A stretch of DNA of 33,838 bases from Synechococcaceae cyanobacterium (GTDB taxonomy: Bacteria; Cyanobacteriota; Cyanobacteriia; PCC-6307; Cyanobiaceae): positions 1 through 33,838 of the forward strand of contig CANGZM010000007.1 of the NCBI GenBank assembly GCA_947458155.1. Reading direction: 5' to 3'. The translations under genes and the position numbers were made by a program. Shown one piece after another: positions 13,170 through 22,770 of this stretch (position 1 is its first letter; every line of letters begins with the position of its first letter). Under the pieces are notes generated by a model. That model was not told the DNA's origin and did no database searches. It saw only the letters and a program-made list of their open reading frames with translations.

Positions 13170-13564
13170 GGAGAAGGCCTGTCCGTACTTGCTAACCCTA
13201 CCATCGCAAAACCGTGGCCGAGAGCGAAGAAACGTGCTGCCGCAAGGGTTCTCGGCGTCCTATTCGTCGGGTATCCGCACCTGCAGGGGGTGCAGGGCGC
13301 CGGCCCTGTCGCAGCACCGATTAAGGCCTGGAGCCGTGGGACTGCTGAGACAAGCGGGCCGTCACAAACGTGCCACCGTGCTGTCCGGATCAGCACGCGG
13401 ATGCTTGGGCTGCCATGGCGCATCCAACCCGCCGATCTATTGCCGTTATCGCTACCAGCATCCGAGTGCCTGCCGGCCAATTCATTGCCGACAGCTGGCG
13501 CCAGCGTTGCGAGCGAAGGACATCGAGCCTATTGATACAATTCCATGAACGTCTAGGCATTCAG

Positions 13565-14575
13565 ATGAGGCTAGCGATCCTGGTAGTTTCACGCACAGCG
13601 AGTCTGCTCAATACCATTCTGGCATCCCTAAATCAGGCCTGCAGCCTCAATCCCCTGGATGTAGAAATTCTTTGCTCGTGGAATGGATCCAGCGAAGAAG
13701 AAAGAAAGATTTCCAACACAAGTCGTTATGATTTTCACATTGCCCAACGGACTCCCTATCATTTTGCGAGTAATGTAAATAGTCTTGTTCGTCTATCCAA
13801 TTCCCATCTGGTCATGGTAGCCAACGATGATCTGATTCTTGATCCTGGCTGTGTAGATGCGGGCATTCGAACCCTGGAAAGCAGATCTGAGATTGGTCTG
13901 GTGGGCGCCGTCCTGCGGAACAAGGCCGGTGAGATAGGCCATGTGGGCATCAACTTTGACTTGAGAGGTTCGGCCTATCACATCTTGGATCAATTAGTGC
14001 CGGCTAGCAACCCAGAATTAAAGACCACTGGTCCGGTGGTGGCTGTTACCGGGGCGTTGCAGTGGATAAGACGAAGCGATGCCCTCGCCACTCCTCTAAA
14101 TGAAAGTTATCGAGTCTGTGGAGAAGACGTGGAGCTCTGCTTGGATCTGCAACAGCAGCTGGGCAAACAGGTGTGGCTATGCGGTGAAGCGGAAGCGATT
14201 CACGAGGCAGAAAGCAGCCGGGCGCATCAACCAGATCAGGCAGCAAACAGCGAGGACCTGCTGCGGCTGCGATCGCGGTATCACGACTTTGTACTCCAGG
14301 CCAGCCCTGCACAGCTGCAGCTGCTGCTCGAAAAACAGCAGTGGGAAAGCATGTGGCTTCGTGATTTGATTCAACAGCGCAACATGCTCTTTGACGAACG
14401 GGTAATGACCATTGAAGAGCGCCATGCCCAGCTGGATCTGAAGAAGGAGATAGAACTCCAAGGTTTGCGGCATGACGCCCGCGCACTCGAAGACTTGAAT
14501 GAAGAGCGACTGCGACTCAAAGCATTATTGGAGCGTCGGCCTACTGTGTTGGGCCGCCAGGGGGAATGGGAATGA
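13565..14575 (+). CDS. Glycosyltransferase family 2-like protein with C-terminal coiled-coil
   Basis: MRLAILVVSRTASLLNTILASLNQ...SNSHLVMVANDDLILDPGCVDAGIRTLES...GEDVELCLDLQQQLGKQVWLC; NDD/GEDVEL motifs of GT2; Glu/Arg/Leu-rich C-terminus. Confidence 0.8.
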   Translation: MRLAILVVSRTASLLNTILASLNQACSLNPLDVEILCSWNGSSEEERKISNTSRYDFHIAQRTPYHFASNVNSLVRLSNSHLVMVANDDLILDPGCVDAGIRTLESRSEIGLVGAVLRNKAGEIGHVGINFDLRGSAYHILDQLVPASNPELKTTGPVVAVTGALQWIRRSDALATPLNESYRVCGEDVELCLDLQQQLGKQVWLCGEAEAIHEAESSRAHQPDQAANSEDLLRLRSRYHDFVLQASPAQLQLLLEKQQWESMWLRDLIQQRNMLFDERVMTIEERHAQLDLKKEIELQGLRHDARALEDLNEERLRLKALLERRPTVLGRQGEWE

Positions 14576-16200
14576 GCCTAGATACCACCCGCAGCTACCA
14601 GAGCGACCTGGAAGGCTTGAAAGTCTTGATAACAGCCATTGACCTGGAACAGAGCGAACATCGCGGCATAGCCGTGTTTACCAAAGGGTTGCTGAAGGCC
14701 CTGCGCCAAGCTGGAGCCGAAGTGTGGCTATTGACGCAGTTTGATCCCTCCATGGCCGACGTGGAGTCCCGCCAACTACCAACCAGTACAAGCCAGCTGA
14801 TCTTCTCTGCCAGGGTGCTGGATAGCCTCGATATCGGCCAGCTGACACAGGGCTTCAAAGAGCAACAATCGCCGCTCAGTCGCTTGCCATTCCGACCGAC
14901 ATGGCGAAAGCAACTAGGCCGCATCAAGAGACTGATTACCATTCTGTTTCCTAGGCGGCATTTTGATCTTGGTCGCCTCAAGGCTTTGCCCCTGCATGGC
15001 ATCTATGACAATCCCTATCTGCAAAGCGAGAGGCTTGCCTACCTCCAGAACGTCGACGGCATCATCTGCGCCAATGATCTGTTTGTCCACTCGTTTCGCC
15101 TCGCCCAACAGCGGCAGGGTCATCGACTGCGCCTGGACCTAAATGGTTTCGATGGCCTGGTGTGCACGTGCCCCATCAACATCGAAACCCGCCATGCGAG
15201 GTTTCTTGTGCAAACCATTCATGACCTAATTCCTCTGGAGTATGTGCCAACAAGTGACGATGCCGTTACGTTTTCTCGACGACTCAAGGCCTGTGCAAGC
15301 AGTGCCCGGCTATTCGTATCGGATTCAACGCGCTATAAATACGAATCAGTTATCTTGCAAGATTTCAAGACACCTGACCCACATGCCAGCTGCGTTGCCA
15401 TCCAATCCCCATCACTCACCTTTCCAGCCGACGCCTGTGACTGGGAAGCTCGCATTCCTGAACTATCGCTGAATGCTGAAGGGCAGAAGCGCAACCAACT
15501 GCTAAAACCCTGCCACTACTTTCTGTTCAACTCATCAGTGGAGCCCAGAAAGAATCTACTCTTTGTCCTCAAGGCTTTTGTTGAGTCAGGTGTTGAGCGC
15601 CGTGGAGTCAAGCTGTGTATCACCGGCAAGCTGAAGGCGGATAGCTACAGCATGCAGGTAAAAAATCTGGTGCAGAACCATCCAGATATCATCCTGATGG
15701 GCTATGTGGATGAAGCCACCAAGCGCCAGCTGTTCCTCAACGCCCTTGCTGTCGTGAGCCCTTCCCTGGTAGAGGGTTTCGGGATCCCGGTGCTGGACGC
15801 CGCCTGCCTGGGGCTACCTGTGATTGCCAGCCCATCGGAATCGCACCGCGAGATCCTCAGCCTGCATGATTTCGAGCAGCACGTGCTGCTGTGCAGCACG
15901 CTCGAAACCAGCGACTGGGCCAGTGCGATGCGTCTTACGGTGGTTAAGCTGGAACGTCTGCGACAAGAAGCCTGCGGTGGAGAGTCCAGCCAGCTGCAGG
16001 ACCAGCGGGAGAAGCTCTGGCTGGATGAGCTGCGCCAGCAACGAATTCATCGTTACTGGCATTTGCAGCGCTCAATTGATGCCGCCTTCCAGGCTTCTAT
16101 CACCCGAGTGATCCAGGAAGAACTCACGTTGAGGAACTCCATGGGACACCCAGACCGACCTCAAGCAGCGGCGAGCGCACCGATCAGCTCCCGGATCTGA
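14566..16200 (+). CDS. Glycosyltransferase family 4/1 (GT-B)
   Basis: ITAIDLEQSEHRGIAVFTKGLLKALRQAG...FNSSVEPRKNLLFVLKAFVES...LFLNALAVVSPSLVEGFGIPVLDAACLGLPVIASPSESHREI; EPRKN and E-G-FG-P-V-L-A motifs. Overlaps upstream gene by 10 nt. Confidence 0.88.
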   Translation: MGMSLDTTRSYQSDLEGLKVLITAIDLEQSEHRGIAVFTKGLLKALRQAGAEVWLLTQFDPSMADVESRQLPTSTSQLIFSARVLDSLDIGQLTQGFKEQQSPLSRLPFRPTWRKQLGRIKRLITILFPRRHFDLGRLKALPLHGIYDNPYLQSERLAYLQNVDGIICANDLFVHSFRLAQQRQGHRLRLDLNGFDGLVCTCPINIETRHARFLVQTIHDLIPLEYVPTSDDAVTFSRRLKACASSARLFVSDSTRYKYESVILQDFKTPDPHASCVAIQSPSLTFPADACDWEARIPELSLNAEGQKRNQLLKPCHYFLFNSSVEPRKNLLFVLKAFVESGVERRGVKLCITGKLKADSYSMQVKNLVQNHPDIILMGYVDEATKRQLFLNALAVVSPSLVEGFGIPVLDAACLGLPVIASPSESHREILSLHDFEQHVLLCSTLETSDWASAMRLTVVKLERLRQEACGGESSQLQDQREKLWLDELRQQRIHRYWHLQRSIDAAFQASITRVIQEELTLRNSMGHPDRPQAAASAPISSRI

Positions 16201-17264
16201 TCCACCTGGCGGGCAAGATTCATCCTTCCTGCCAGCAGATAGCCCGCCTCTGATACCTCGTGCCAGGTGGACACCCCCCGCCGCAGCTGCTGCAGATGGT
16301 CAGCCAGCACAGAGCCATCATCCTGCAAGGGAAAGAACAGGGAGCTGCCCTCATGGAACTCGCGATGCACAGGGATCTCACTGATCACGGTAGGTAAACC
16401 TTCGGCCTTGGCCTCCAGCACCGGGTAGTCAAATCCCTCCTCAGTGCTGGCCGAAAGCAAGGCCAGACTCTGTCGCAAGTGCATGACCAACTCCTGCGGT
16501 TCAAGGGACGGCAGCAGCTGGACCTGGCCGGGACGGGGTAGGTCCCGGCACAGGCGCTGCAGCCGATGGGTCTCACGGCCAGCACGTCCCACGATGCGAA
16601 CGATGCCAAGCCAATCCGGCAGGCGCTGCTGCACACCAGCAAGGGCCCGCAACAGCCCTGCCAGATTTTTGTTGGCATCGTGCCGAGCCAGCACAAGCAG
16701 ATCTTCGCTGGCCGGCGCTTGGATGCGCTCGCGCACCACGTCAATGCCATTGGGCACGACGCTGATGCGCTCGGCAGCCACCCCGAAAGCCAGCAACTGA
16801 TCGGCGACATAATGGCTGATCGCCACAATCCTGCTGGCACAGCGCAGATGGCGGGGTTGCCAGAGGCGATAGCGCAACCAGGCCTTACGGCTGTTGGGCT
16901 GCACCAGGGGTGTGAGGTCGTGGCAGGTGATCAACTGCGGCACATGGGGCCATTGCAGCAAGGCATCGAAGAAAGGCGAATAGATCACCTCCAGATCTTC
17001 CAGGCCCAATCCCCGTTCGGCCAGGAGGCGGGGCAGGTCCAGGCCGTGCTGAACCAGGCTGTAACGCTGCAGTAGCGCCATCCGCCGCTGGGGCGCCTGG
17101 CTGGGTGGCTCGGGCTGCCAGGTCAGCGGATCAATCAACATCCCCCGGCCGGAGGCGTCAAGTTGAAGCCGCAGCCCTGGCAACTGGGGCACCACCCGCT
17201 GGACATAGCTGCCAAATCCGGAGTGACCCGGCAGCCAGGAAAGCAGGTTGATCAATTGTGGCAA
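16161..17264 (-). CDS. Glycosyltransferase family 4/1 (GT-B)
   Basis: MPQLINLLSWLPGHSGFGSYVQRVVPQL...VVPNGIDVVRERI...HDANKNLAGLLRALAGVQQRL...LALLSASTEEGFDYPVLEAKAEGLPTVISEIPVHREF. Confidence 0.88.
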   Translation of the reverse strand: MPQLINLLSWLPGHSGFGSYVQRVVPQLPGLRLQLDASGRGMLIDPLTWQPEPPSQAPQRRMALLQRYSLVQHGLDLPRLLAERGLGLEDLEVIYSPFFDALLQWPHVPQLITCHDLTPLVQPNSRKAWLRYRLWQPRHLRCASRIVAISHYVADQLLAFGVAAERISVVPNGIDVVRERIQAPASEDLLVLARHDANKNLAGLLRALAGVQQRLPDWLGIVRIVGRAGRETHRLQRLCRDLPRPGQVQLLPSLEPQELVMHLRQSLALLSASTEEGFDYPVLEAKAEGLPTVISEIPVHREFHEGSSLFFPLQDDGSVLADHLQQLRRGVSTWHEVSEAGYLLAGRMNLARQVDQIRELIGALAAA

Positions 17265-17290
17265 AACAGACTCCGATGCAGATCAGGACA

Positions 17291-18127
17291 TCAAATCAGG
17301 AATGGAAGATTTGGACGCTCACGATTGAGCAATTTTAGAGCCAGCCAGATGCCAACAATATTGAACAGGAGCAGGACGAATCCAGTGGCCCACTGCACCT
17401 GCCCCAGCATCAACGTATCTCGGACTGGGCTGAGAATACGATAGATAGGGTTAAAGTCGGCCGTCCAGGCCATTGAACCAAGGTTCTTTCTCTTATAAAG
17501 AATTGGCGACAGCAAAAAAATCAACTGCAATAGAATCGGCACCAATTGGTAGATGTCTCTGAACCTGGCCCCCAGCAAACACACCAAGACAGGAAACCAG
17601 TAAAGGAAAAGACACATATTGAGCAGAGGAAACCAGCCAACCAGCAGCAAATTAACCAGCAGACTGTGCTGGAACCAGGTCAGTGCCAGCACAACGAGGA
17701 TAAACGACTGGGCAAAAGTCTGAAGCTGAAACGCCCACTCCTCCAGGGTGTAAAAAATAGGGTTGAGATTAGTATTGTGCACATGGGAATGATTGTGCTC
17801 AAACAGATTTGGCGCCGAGCCAATCGCCGCACTTATGCTGTTCCAGACTACCAAGCCAAGGCCAAGGTAGACAACATAGGTGTTAAAGTCATCTACCTTA
17901 AAGACAGTGCCATAGACCAGGGCCAGGGCTGCGATGGAAAACAGATTGGAAAGTCCAAGCCAGAAACTGCCGAAGAATGTGCGCACAAATCGAGCCCTGG
18001 TGCGGGCCGTGGCCGTAAACCACCAGACGCGGCGCATGGCCCAGGCCTCGCCCAGGGTGCGAAGCACCGAGGCCTGGCGGCGGCCGCCTCGTCCTGGGGA
18101 AGCGGTGTGCAGGGACGTCTTGACCAT
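17291..18127 (-). CDS. ABC-2 type polysaccharide export permease (Wzm/KpsM-like)
   Basis: ~278 aa; ARTRARFVRTFFGSFWLGLSNLFSIAALALVYGTVF...; six hydrophobic segments; 1-nt overlap with the ATPase gene (TGATG). Confidence 0.85.
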   Translation of the reverse strand: MVKTSLHTASPGRGGRRQASVLRTLGEAWAMRRVWWFTATARTRARFVRTFFGSFWLGLSNLFSIAALALVYGTVFKVDDFNTYVVYLGLGLVVWNSISAAIGSAPNLFEHNHSHVHNTNLNPIFYTLEEWAFQLQTFAQSFILVVLALTWFQHSLLVNLLLVGWFPLLNMCLFLYWFPVLVCLLGARFRDIYQLVPILLQLIFLLSPILYKRKNLGSMAWTADFNPIYRILSPVRDTLMLGQVQWATGFVLLLFNIVGIWLALKLLNRERPNLPFLI

Positions 18128-18933
18128 CAGCTGTGGTGGTAGAAGGCAAGGGCAGCGTCCAGCGGCCCGTCAAACACAATCTGACCTTCCTGAAACACCA
18201 GACCGCGTTGGCAGAAACGCCGCAGCAGCTCATCGGAATGGGAGGCCAGCAGCAGGGTGCCGGTGGTGGCCAGGAAGGTGTGCAGACGCTCCTGGGCCTT
18301 GTCATAGAAGCTGCTATCCCCGGCCCCGAATCCCTCATCCATGGCCAGGCAGTCGTGGCTGCCGGCGGTGAGTACGGCAAAAAGCAAACGGGCTGCCATG
18401 CCCTGGCTGTAGGTCTTGACCGGCAGGTGAACGAAATCGCCGAGGCCCGAAAACTCCACGACGTCTCTACAGAAGGGCTCAAAACCACGCAAGCTGCCCT
18501 TCACCAGCAGGTAGTGGGCCTTGATGGCCTGCAGCCCACTGAGCTCCGGGCTGGTGATGAAGCCTTTGTGAATCATCGGAAAGACGGGCACCCGCGCCTC
18601 AAAGTGGCCGGCGGTGTGCTGATAGATCCCGGAGATCAACCGCAGGAAGGTGCTCTTGCCGGCACCGTTGTGGCCGATCAGGGCGACCCGCTCCCCTTCC
18701 CGCACCATGCAGTTCACATTCTGGAGAGCCGTGACGACGGCACCGCCACTGCGACGTTTCAACATGCCGCCGGTGACCGAGCGGATCAGGGTGGCTTTAA
18801 GGCTGCGGGTTTCCGTGGTCAGTACGGGAATGTCCAGCCGCACGTCACGCAACTCGAGCACCAGGGCGCGTTGAATCGCCGACTGGGGACTGGAGTCGCT
18901 GGGGAGAGCGATGGATGGAGGATGCTGACGCAA
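18127..18933 (-). CDS. ABC transporter ATP-binding protein (KpsT/short Wzt-like)
   Basis: LQNVNCMVREGERVALIGHNGAGKSTFLRLISGIYQHTAG...YSQGMAARLLFAV...CLAMDEGFGAGDSSFYDKAQ; polysaccharide-export ABC ATPase with no C-terminal carbohydrate-binding extension. Confidence 0.9.
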   Translation of the reverse strand: MRQHPPSIALPSDSSPQSAIQRALVLELRDVRLDIPVLTTETRSLKATLIRSVTGGMLKRRSGGAVVTALQNVNCMVREGERVALIGHNGAGKSTFLRLISGIYQHTAGHFEARVPVFPMIHKGFITSPELSGLQAIKAHYLLVKGSLRGFEPFCRDVVEFSGLGDFVHLPVKTYSQGMAARLLFAVLTAGSHDCLAMDEGFGAGDSSFYDKAQERLHTFLATTGTLLLASHSDELLRRFCQRGLVFQEGQIVFDGPLDAALAFYHHS

Positions 18934-18976
18934 GCAGGCCGCCGATCAGGCTGAACCTTGCGAGGTTACCGCTGGC

Positions 18977-20089
18977 CTAGGGGCCCAGGCCCTGCAACCG
19001 ACGCTGCCACACCTTGCGGGCAAACAACTGCTGATAACGACGACGGGCCTGCCGGCCCAGGGCGGCCCGCCACGGCGACTCAGTGGCCAGCCGCAGCAGC
19101 AGCTGGCCCAGATCGGCAGGGGCCCCCGACCAGGCCAACCCTGGCAGGTGTGAGACCCAGGCCATCCCCGAGCGGGGCAGGTGGAAGGCCACGGCGGGGA
19201 TCCCGGCGGCCATGGCCTCCAGCTGCACGATGCCGAAGGCTTCGTTGCTGCGGTCCGAAGGCAACACCAGTACCTGGGCGGCGGCGAGGCGGCCCAGCTT
19301 GCCCGCCTCATCCAGCCGCCCCCAGAACTGCACGGGCAACCCCTGGGCCAGTTGCTCGAACTGGTGCCGGCGGGGGCCATCCCCCACCACATCGAGCCGC
19401 CATGGGGCCTGCAGGGGGATCAGGGCGCCCAACAACAAGTCGACCCGCTTGTAGCTATCGAGGCGGCCGATGAATAGCACCCGCAAGGGATCGGCCAGGG
19501 TTGCTGGAGTGTCAGGCCGTGGCGGCAGGGCCAGCGCAGCCTTCTCCAAGCCGGCATCAAGACAACAAGGCAAGGTCCGCAGCCGGGCCCGCCTGCAACC
19601 GCGGCGCATCAGCTCCGCCACCAGGACCGGCGAGGTGGTGATCACAAGGGGTATCTGTTTCACCACCAGTAGGGCCAACTGCTGGTATAGACCCACCAGC
19701 AAGCCCGAGGGCGTGATCTCAGTCTGGAGAAAGGCATGCCAGTGCACGCTGAGCCGACGGCGGGGCTGCATCACTCGGGCCAGCAGCAACAGCAACAGCA
19801 CCCCCGGACAGGGCAGATGGGCATGAAGGGGCTCGTGGGAGCGGAGCAGTCGCCAGAGGGGAACGCTCGGCAACGGCAACAGCAACCGACCCAGCGCCAG
19901 GCGGGGCAACGGCACACGCTGATAGGGAGCCGGCAGCGGATCGAGCTCGGACAGGGCAACCGGCTGGGCCGCCAGGCTGAACACCGCGGCGGGTTGACCC
20001 TGCTGCTGCCAGTGGCAGGCCAGCTCATGGGCCACCCGTTCGACGCCGCCGTAGCCCGGGGGCCACTCACGCAGAAGCTGGAGGGTCAA
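18977..20089 (-). CDS. Glycosyltransferase family 4/1
   Basis: LTLQLLREWPPGYGGVERVAHELACHW...RVLFIGRLDSYKRVDLLLGALIPL...VLVLPSDRSNEAFGIVQLEAMAAGIPAVAF. TTG start at 20089 inferred, overlapping the upstream TGA. Confidence 0.85.
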   Translation of the reverse strand: MTLQLLREWPPGYGGVERVAHELACHWQQQGQPAAVFSLAAQPVALSELDPLPAPYQRVPLPRLALGRLLLPLPSVPLWRLLRSHEPLHAHLPCPGVLLLLLLARVMQPRRRLSVHWHAFLQTEITPSGLLVGLYQQLALLVVKQIPLVITTSPVLVAELMRRGCRRARLRTLPCCLDAGLEKAALALPPRPDTPATLADPLRVLFIGRLDSYKRVDLLLGALIPLQAPWRLDVVGDGPRRHQFEQLAQGLPVQFWGRLDEAGKLGRLAAAQVLVLPSDRSNEAFGIVQLEAMAAGIPAVAFHLPRSGMAWVSHLPGLAWSGAPADLGQLLLRLATESPWRAALGRQARRRYQQLFARKVWQRRLQGLGP

Positions 20090-22548
20090 AGGGCGTAGGG
20101 AAGCGCGAGCCAGGGATGGCGCTGCTGCAGGCAACGGCTGAGGGGCCGCCAGTTGCTGGCCGTGGACGTGGCCGTCATCGAATCGCTGTGGGTGTGATAC
20201 CTGGCAAGCACCCGAGGGCAGAGCACACCATGAAAGTTGGCATCGATCAACTTGCACCAGAAATCGAAGTCCTCCCAGCCGCCATCGATGTGGCTGTAAC
20301 CGCCCACGGCCTGCCAGGCGCGGCATCGCACCAGCGCCATGGCATCAATCACATTGCCATGCCGAAAGGCCTGACGCTGCCAGCTGAGCCGACTGATCAT
20401 GCTCCGTCCGTCATGGCCATGACTGCCATTGCCGATCACCTCAACAAACGGATGCACCACAGCGACGGCGGATCCGGCCAGCTGAGCCTGCCCCAGGCAA
20501 GCGGAAACCGCCTCAGGGAAGAGCAGATTATCGGCATCGAGAACAAACGCCCACTCCGCCGTGCAATGGCTGAATGCTGTGTTGCGCGCAGCAGCGAGGC
20601 CGGCATTCGTCTGATGTCGCAGCAACTGAACCCGGCAGAAACGGGAGGCCTGCCGCTCCAGCCAGAGCCGCACCACTTCAGCGCTGGAGTCGCTTGAGGC
20701 ATCATCAACAACAATCAGCTCCAGGGGCTGCAGCGTCTGGGCTGCCACGCTGTCGAGCGCCAATTCAATCCTGTCGGCGTAGTTGTAGAGGCTGATCACC
20801 ACGGCAGCAGACGGTGTTTCAGTCGCCCCGAAATCCAGAAGCAGATCAACCCCAGGCGAGGCAGGGTCTGTGGCAGCGGCCACTGGTCGGCCCTGCAGTT
20901 CGGCCAGCAGCTCCGCCGGCGTTAAGGGTGGACGGAAATGGCGCAGGGGTTCGCCTCGCAGGCAGCTGATGGCAGCATCGAGGCCGAAGCCCTGATCACC
21001 AAGTGTCACCGCAAATTGAGCCGCACATGCACTAGACATGAGCCAGGAAGCCAATAAACGTGCCCCATCAATTGTTTCTGCTGCATGCAGGGGCAATTGG
21101 GGATGGTAATGAAAGACGGGATTACCCAACTGAGCTTCCCAGGCCGCCAGGGCGTGCTCCCAGTCTTCACCACCAGACCCCAGGCAGAGGCAATGGCAGG
21201 GCAAAGGCTGAGGCAATCCAAAGCATGCGACCCACTGATCAGCCACTCCTGCACTCAGGTCAAGCCAACCATTTGGCGCCGTCGCAGGGTCAAGCCAATA
21301 GGCCGGTAATCCCAAAGCCCGCAGCAGGCCCACCCTTGGAGCATCAGGATCCCAGATCGCCTGCTGACTACGCAGATGGGCGAGCCAGTGCTCGACCCGA
21401 TCGGGAGGTGGCAGCTCCACGTTGATCGCGATGCGCTCCAGACCACGATTCTGAGCACCTGCAGCGTGACATTTGAGCGGGAGATTGTGGGGATCGCCAA
21501 GCTGATCCGCCAGGCTGGAAAAACCCAGGTCTGGAATTGGCAGCCGTTGCAGCCAGAGATGGGCTTGCCAGCTGGTGAGGGGCACACCACAGAGGCTGAT
21601 CAGCGCCTGGGGCGCCAAGGCGGCCAGGCCGGGATGGCGCGGGGCGGGAAAATGGCAGCGGCGCTCCAGCCAGCCAGGCCAGCCTGCAGGATCGGCGACG
21701 CGAACCTCGGGCGAAGCTGGCACCGCTGCAGAGCGGCCCAGCTCAGGAGGTGGAGTAGCTGCGGGCCAACGGCGCTGGCCTGGTGTGAGCAAGTCGCTAT
21801 GCAGTTGGCGCAAGCTGTGGTGCAGCGGCAGTTGCGCAGCGGTGGCCAGACTGCGGCGGTGCTTGGGCTGGATGAGGGCCAGGGTCTGACGACATTGCTC
21901 AGCGCTGGGCCGCAGCTCCGGCAAGACCTCCAACAGACGTTGGAGCTGGGTCTCAGGCTGGCTAAACCAGGCCTCGAAATCCACCACGGCCAGAGGCAGT
22001 GTGGCGGGAGCAGCGTGCAATGGCTCCAGGTTGTGACGCCACCAGAGCTGCTGGGCGCGATCCAGGTCCATCCCGGTGATCGGGCCGTCGCGGCTTATCA
22101 GCGAACGGGCCACCTCGGCAGGATCACGCACCGCCAGGAGCAAGCGCAGGGGAATCCCCAACTCGGCGGCAACATCCAGCCATAGGGGCAGGAGTCGGCT
22201 GGTGCGGGGATCCTTGATGGCCCAGGGGCCGATCTGGCGGGCGACCTCCGGTCGTAGGAGATCGGCCAGCTGCGCCCGGACCGCCCGGGTGGCGGGATGC
22301 TGCAGCCAGCCCTCGGGCAGGGCCAGGCAGCCCTGGGCGGAGGGCCACCAGCGATCCAGATCAATCAGCAGCCGCTCCTGCAGCGCCGCCAGCTCCTGCC
22401 ACTCGAAATATCCCTCGGGGTTGTGATGATCGGCAGCGATCAGTTCACCGGGCAACTCCACCCCAAGGCCCTGCAGCAGTGAGCCCAGCAGCGATGTGCC
22501 GCTGCGGTGCATGCCCACCACCAGGATCAGGGGAGCAGCGTGGGCCAA
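20086..22548 (-). CDS. Sulfotransferase - glycosyltransferase (GT2) fusion protein
   Basis: N-term MAHAAPLILVVGMHRSGTSLLGSLLQGLGVELPGELIAADHHNPEGYFE (PAPS 5'-PSB loop) and LAVRDPAEVARSL (3'-PB); C-term AVVISLYNYADRIELALDSVAAQTLQPLELIVVDDASSDSS...NAGLAAARNTAF...AFVLDADNLLFPEAV (GT2). Confidence 0.87.
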   Translation of the reverse strand: MAHAAPLILVVGMHRSGTSLLGSLLQGLGVELPGELIAADHHNPEGYFEWQELAALQERLLIDLDRWWPSAQGCLALPEGWLQHPATRAVRAQLADLLRPEVARQIGPWAIKDPRTSRLLPLWLDVAAELGIPLRLLLAVRDPAEVARSLISRDGPITGMDLDRAQQLWWRHNLEPLHAAPATLPLAVVDFEAWFSQPETQLQRLLEVLPELRPSAEQCRQTLALIQPKHRRSLATAAQLPLHHSLRQLHSDLLTPGQRRWPAATPPPELGRSAAVPASPEVRVADPAGWPGWLERRCHFPAPRHPGLAALAPQALISLCGVPLTSWQAHLWLQRLPIPDLGFSSLADQLGDPHNLPLKCHAAGAQNRGLERIAINVELPPPDRVEHWLAHLRSQQAIWDPDAPRVGLLRALGLPAYWLDPATAPNGWLDLSAGVADQWVACFGLPQPLPCHCLCLGSGGEDWEHALAAWEAQLGNPVFHYHPQLPLHAAETIDGARLLASWLMSSACAAQFAVTLGDQGFGLDAAISCLRGEPLRHFRPPLTPAELLAELQGRPVAAATDPASPGVDLLLDFGATETPSAAVVISLYNYADRIELALDSVAAQTLQPLELIVVDDASSDSSAEVVRLWLERQASRFCRVQLLRHQTNAGLAAARNTAFSHCTAEWAFVLDADNLLFPEAVSACLGQAQLAGSAVAVVHPFVEVIGNGSHGHDGRSMISRLSWQRQAFRHGNVIDAMALVRCRAWQAVGGYSHIDGGWEDFDFWCKLIDANFHGVLCPRVLARYHTHSDSMTATSTASNWRPLSRCLQQRHPWLALPYAL

Positions 22549-22639
22549 GAGTGAAAGAGCGTTTAAACAACAATCCTAGGGGACCGTCCCTCCAATAAGT
22601 TCTAGTAGCAGGCGTGCTTACTCTTGGAGTCGCTACAAG

Positions 22640-22770
22640 CCTGTTGGTCGTCCCATCGTTCCTCTTGTCCTCAATGATGAGCTGACATACCAGCTCCAGA
22701 GAATCGCAAAAACCAGGTCAATTCCTCACTCTCTGGTGCTTCGAGAACAAATCATTCTAGCTTGCGGGGC
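22640..22770 (+). pseudogene. IS630-family transposase N-terminal remnant
   Basis: Frame reads YKPVGRPIVPLVLNDELTYQLQRIAKTRSIPHSLVLREQIILACGA, resembling IS630 N-termini (PLVLSDEE..QLQ..AR.R..P..LVLRARI.LACA). No start codon in the readable frame; homology breaks off abruptly. Confidence 0.65.

Noticed and set aside
13170-13564. Long spacer between secA and the first GT as a possible ncRNA or hidden gene
   Set aside because: All frames gave motif-poor translations; only a minor CCTGCA/TGCAGG hairpin was seen. Not enough to call a feature.
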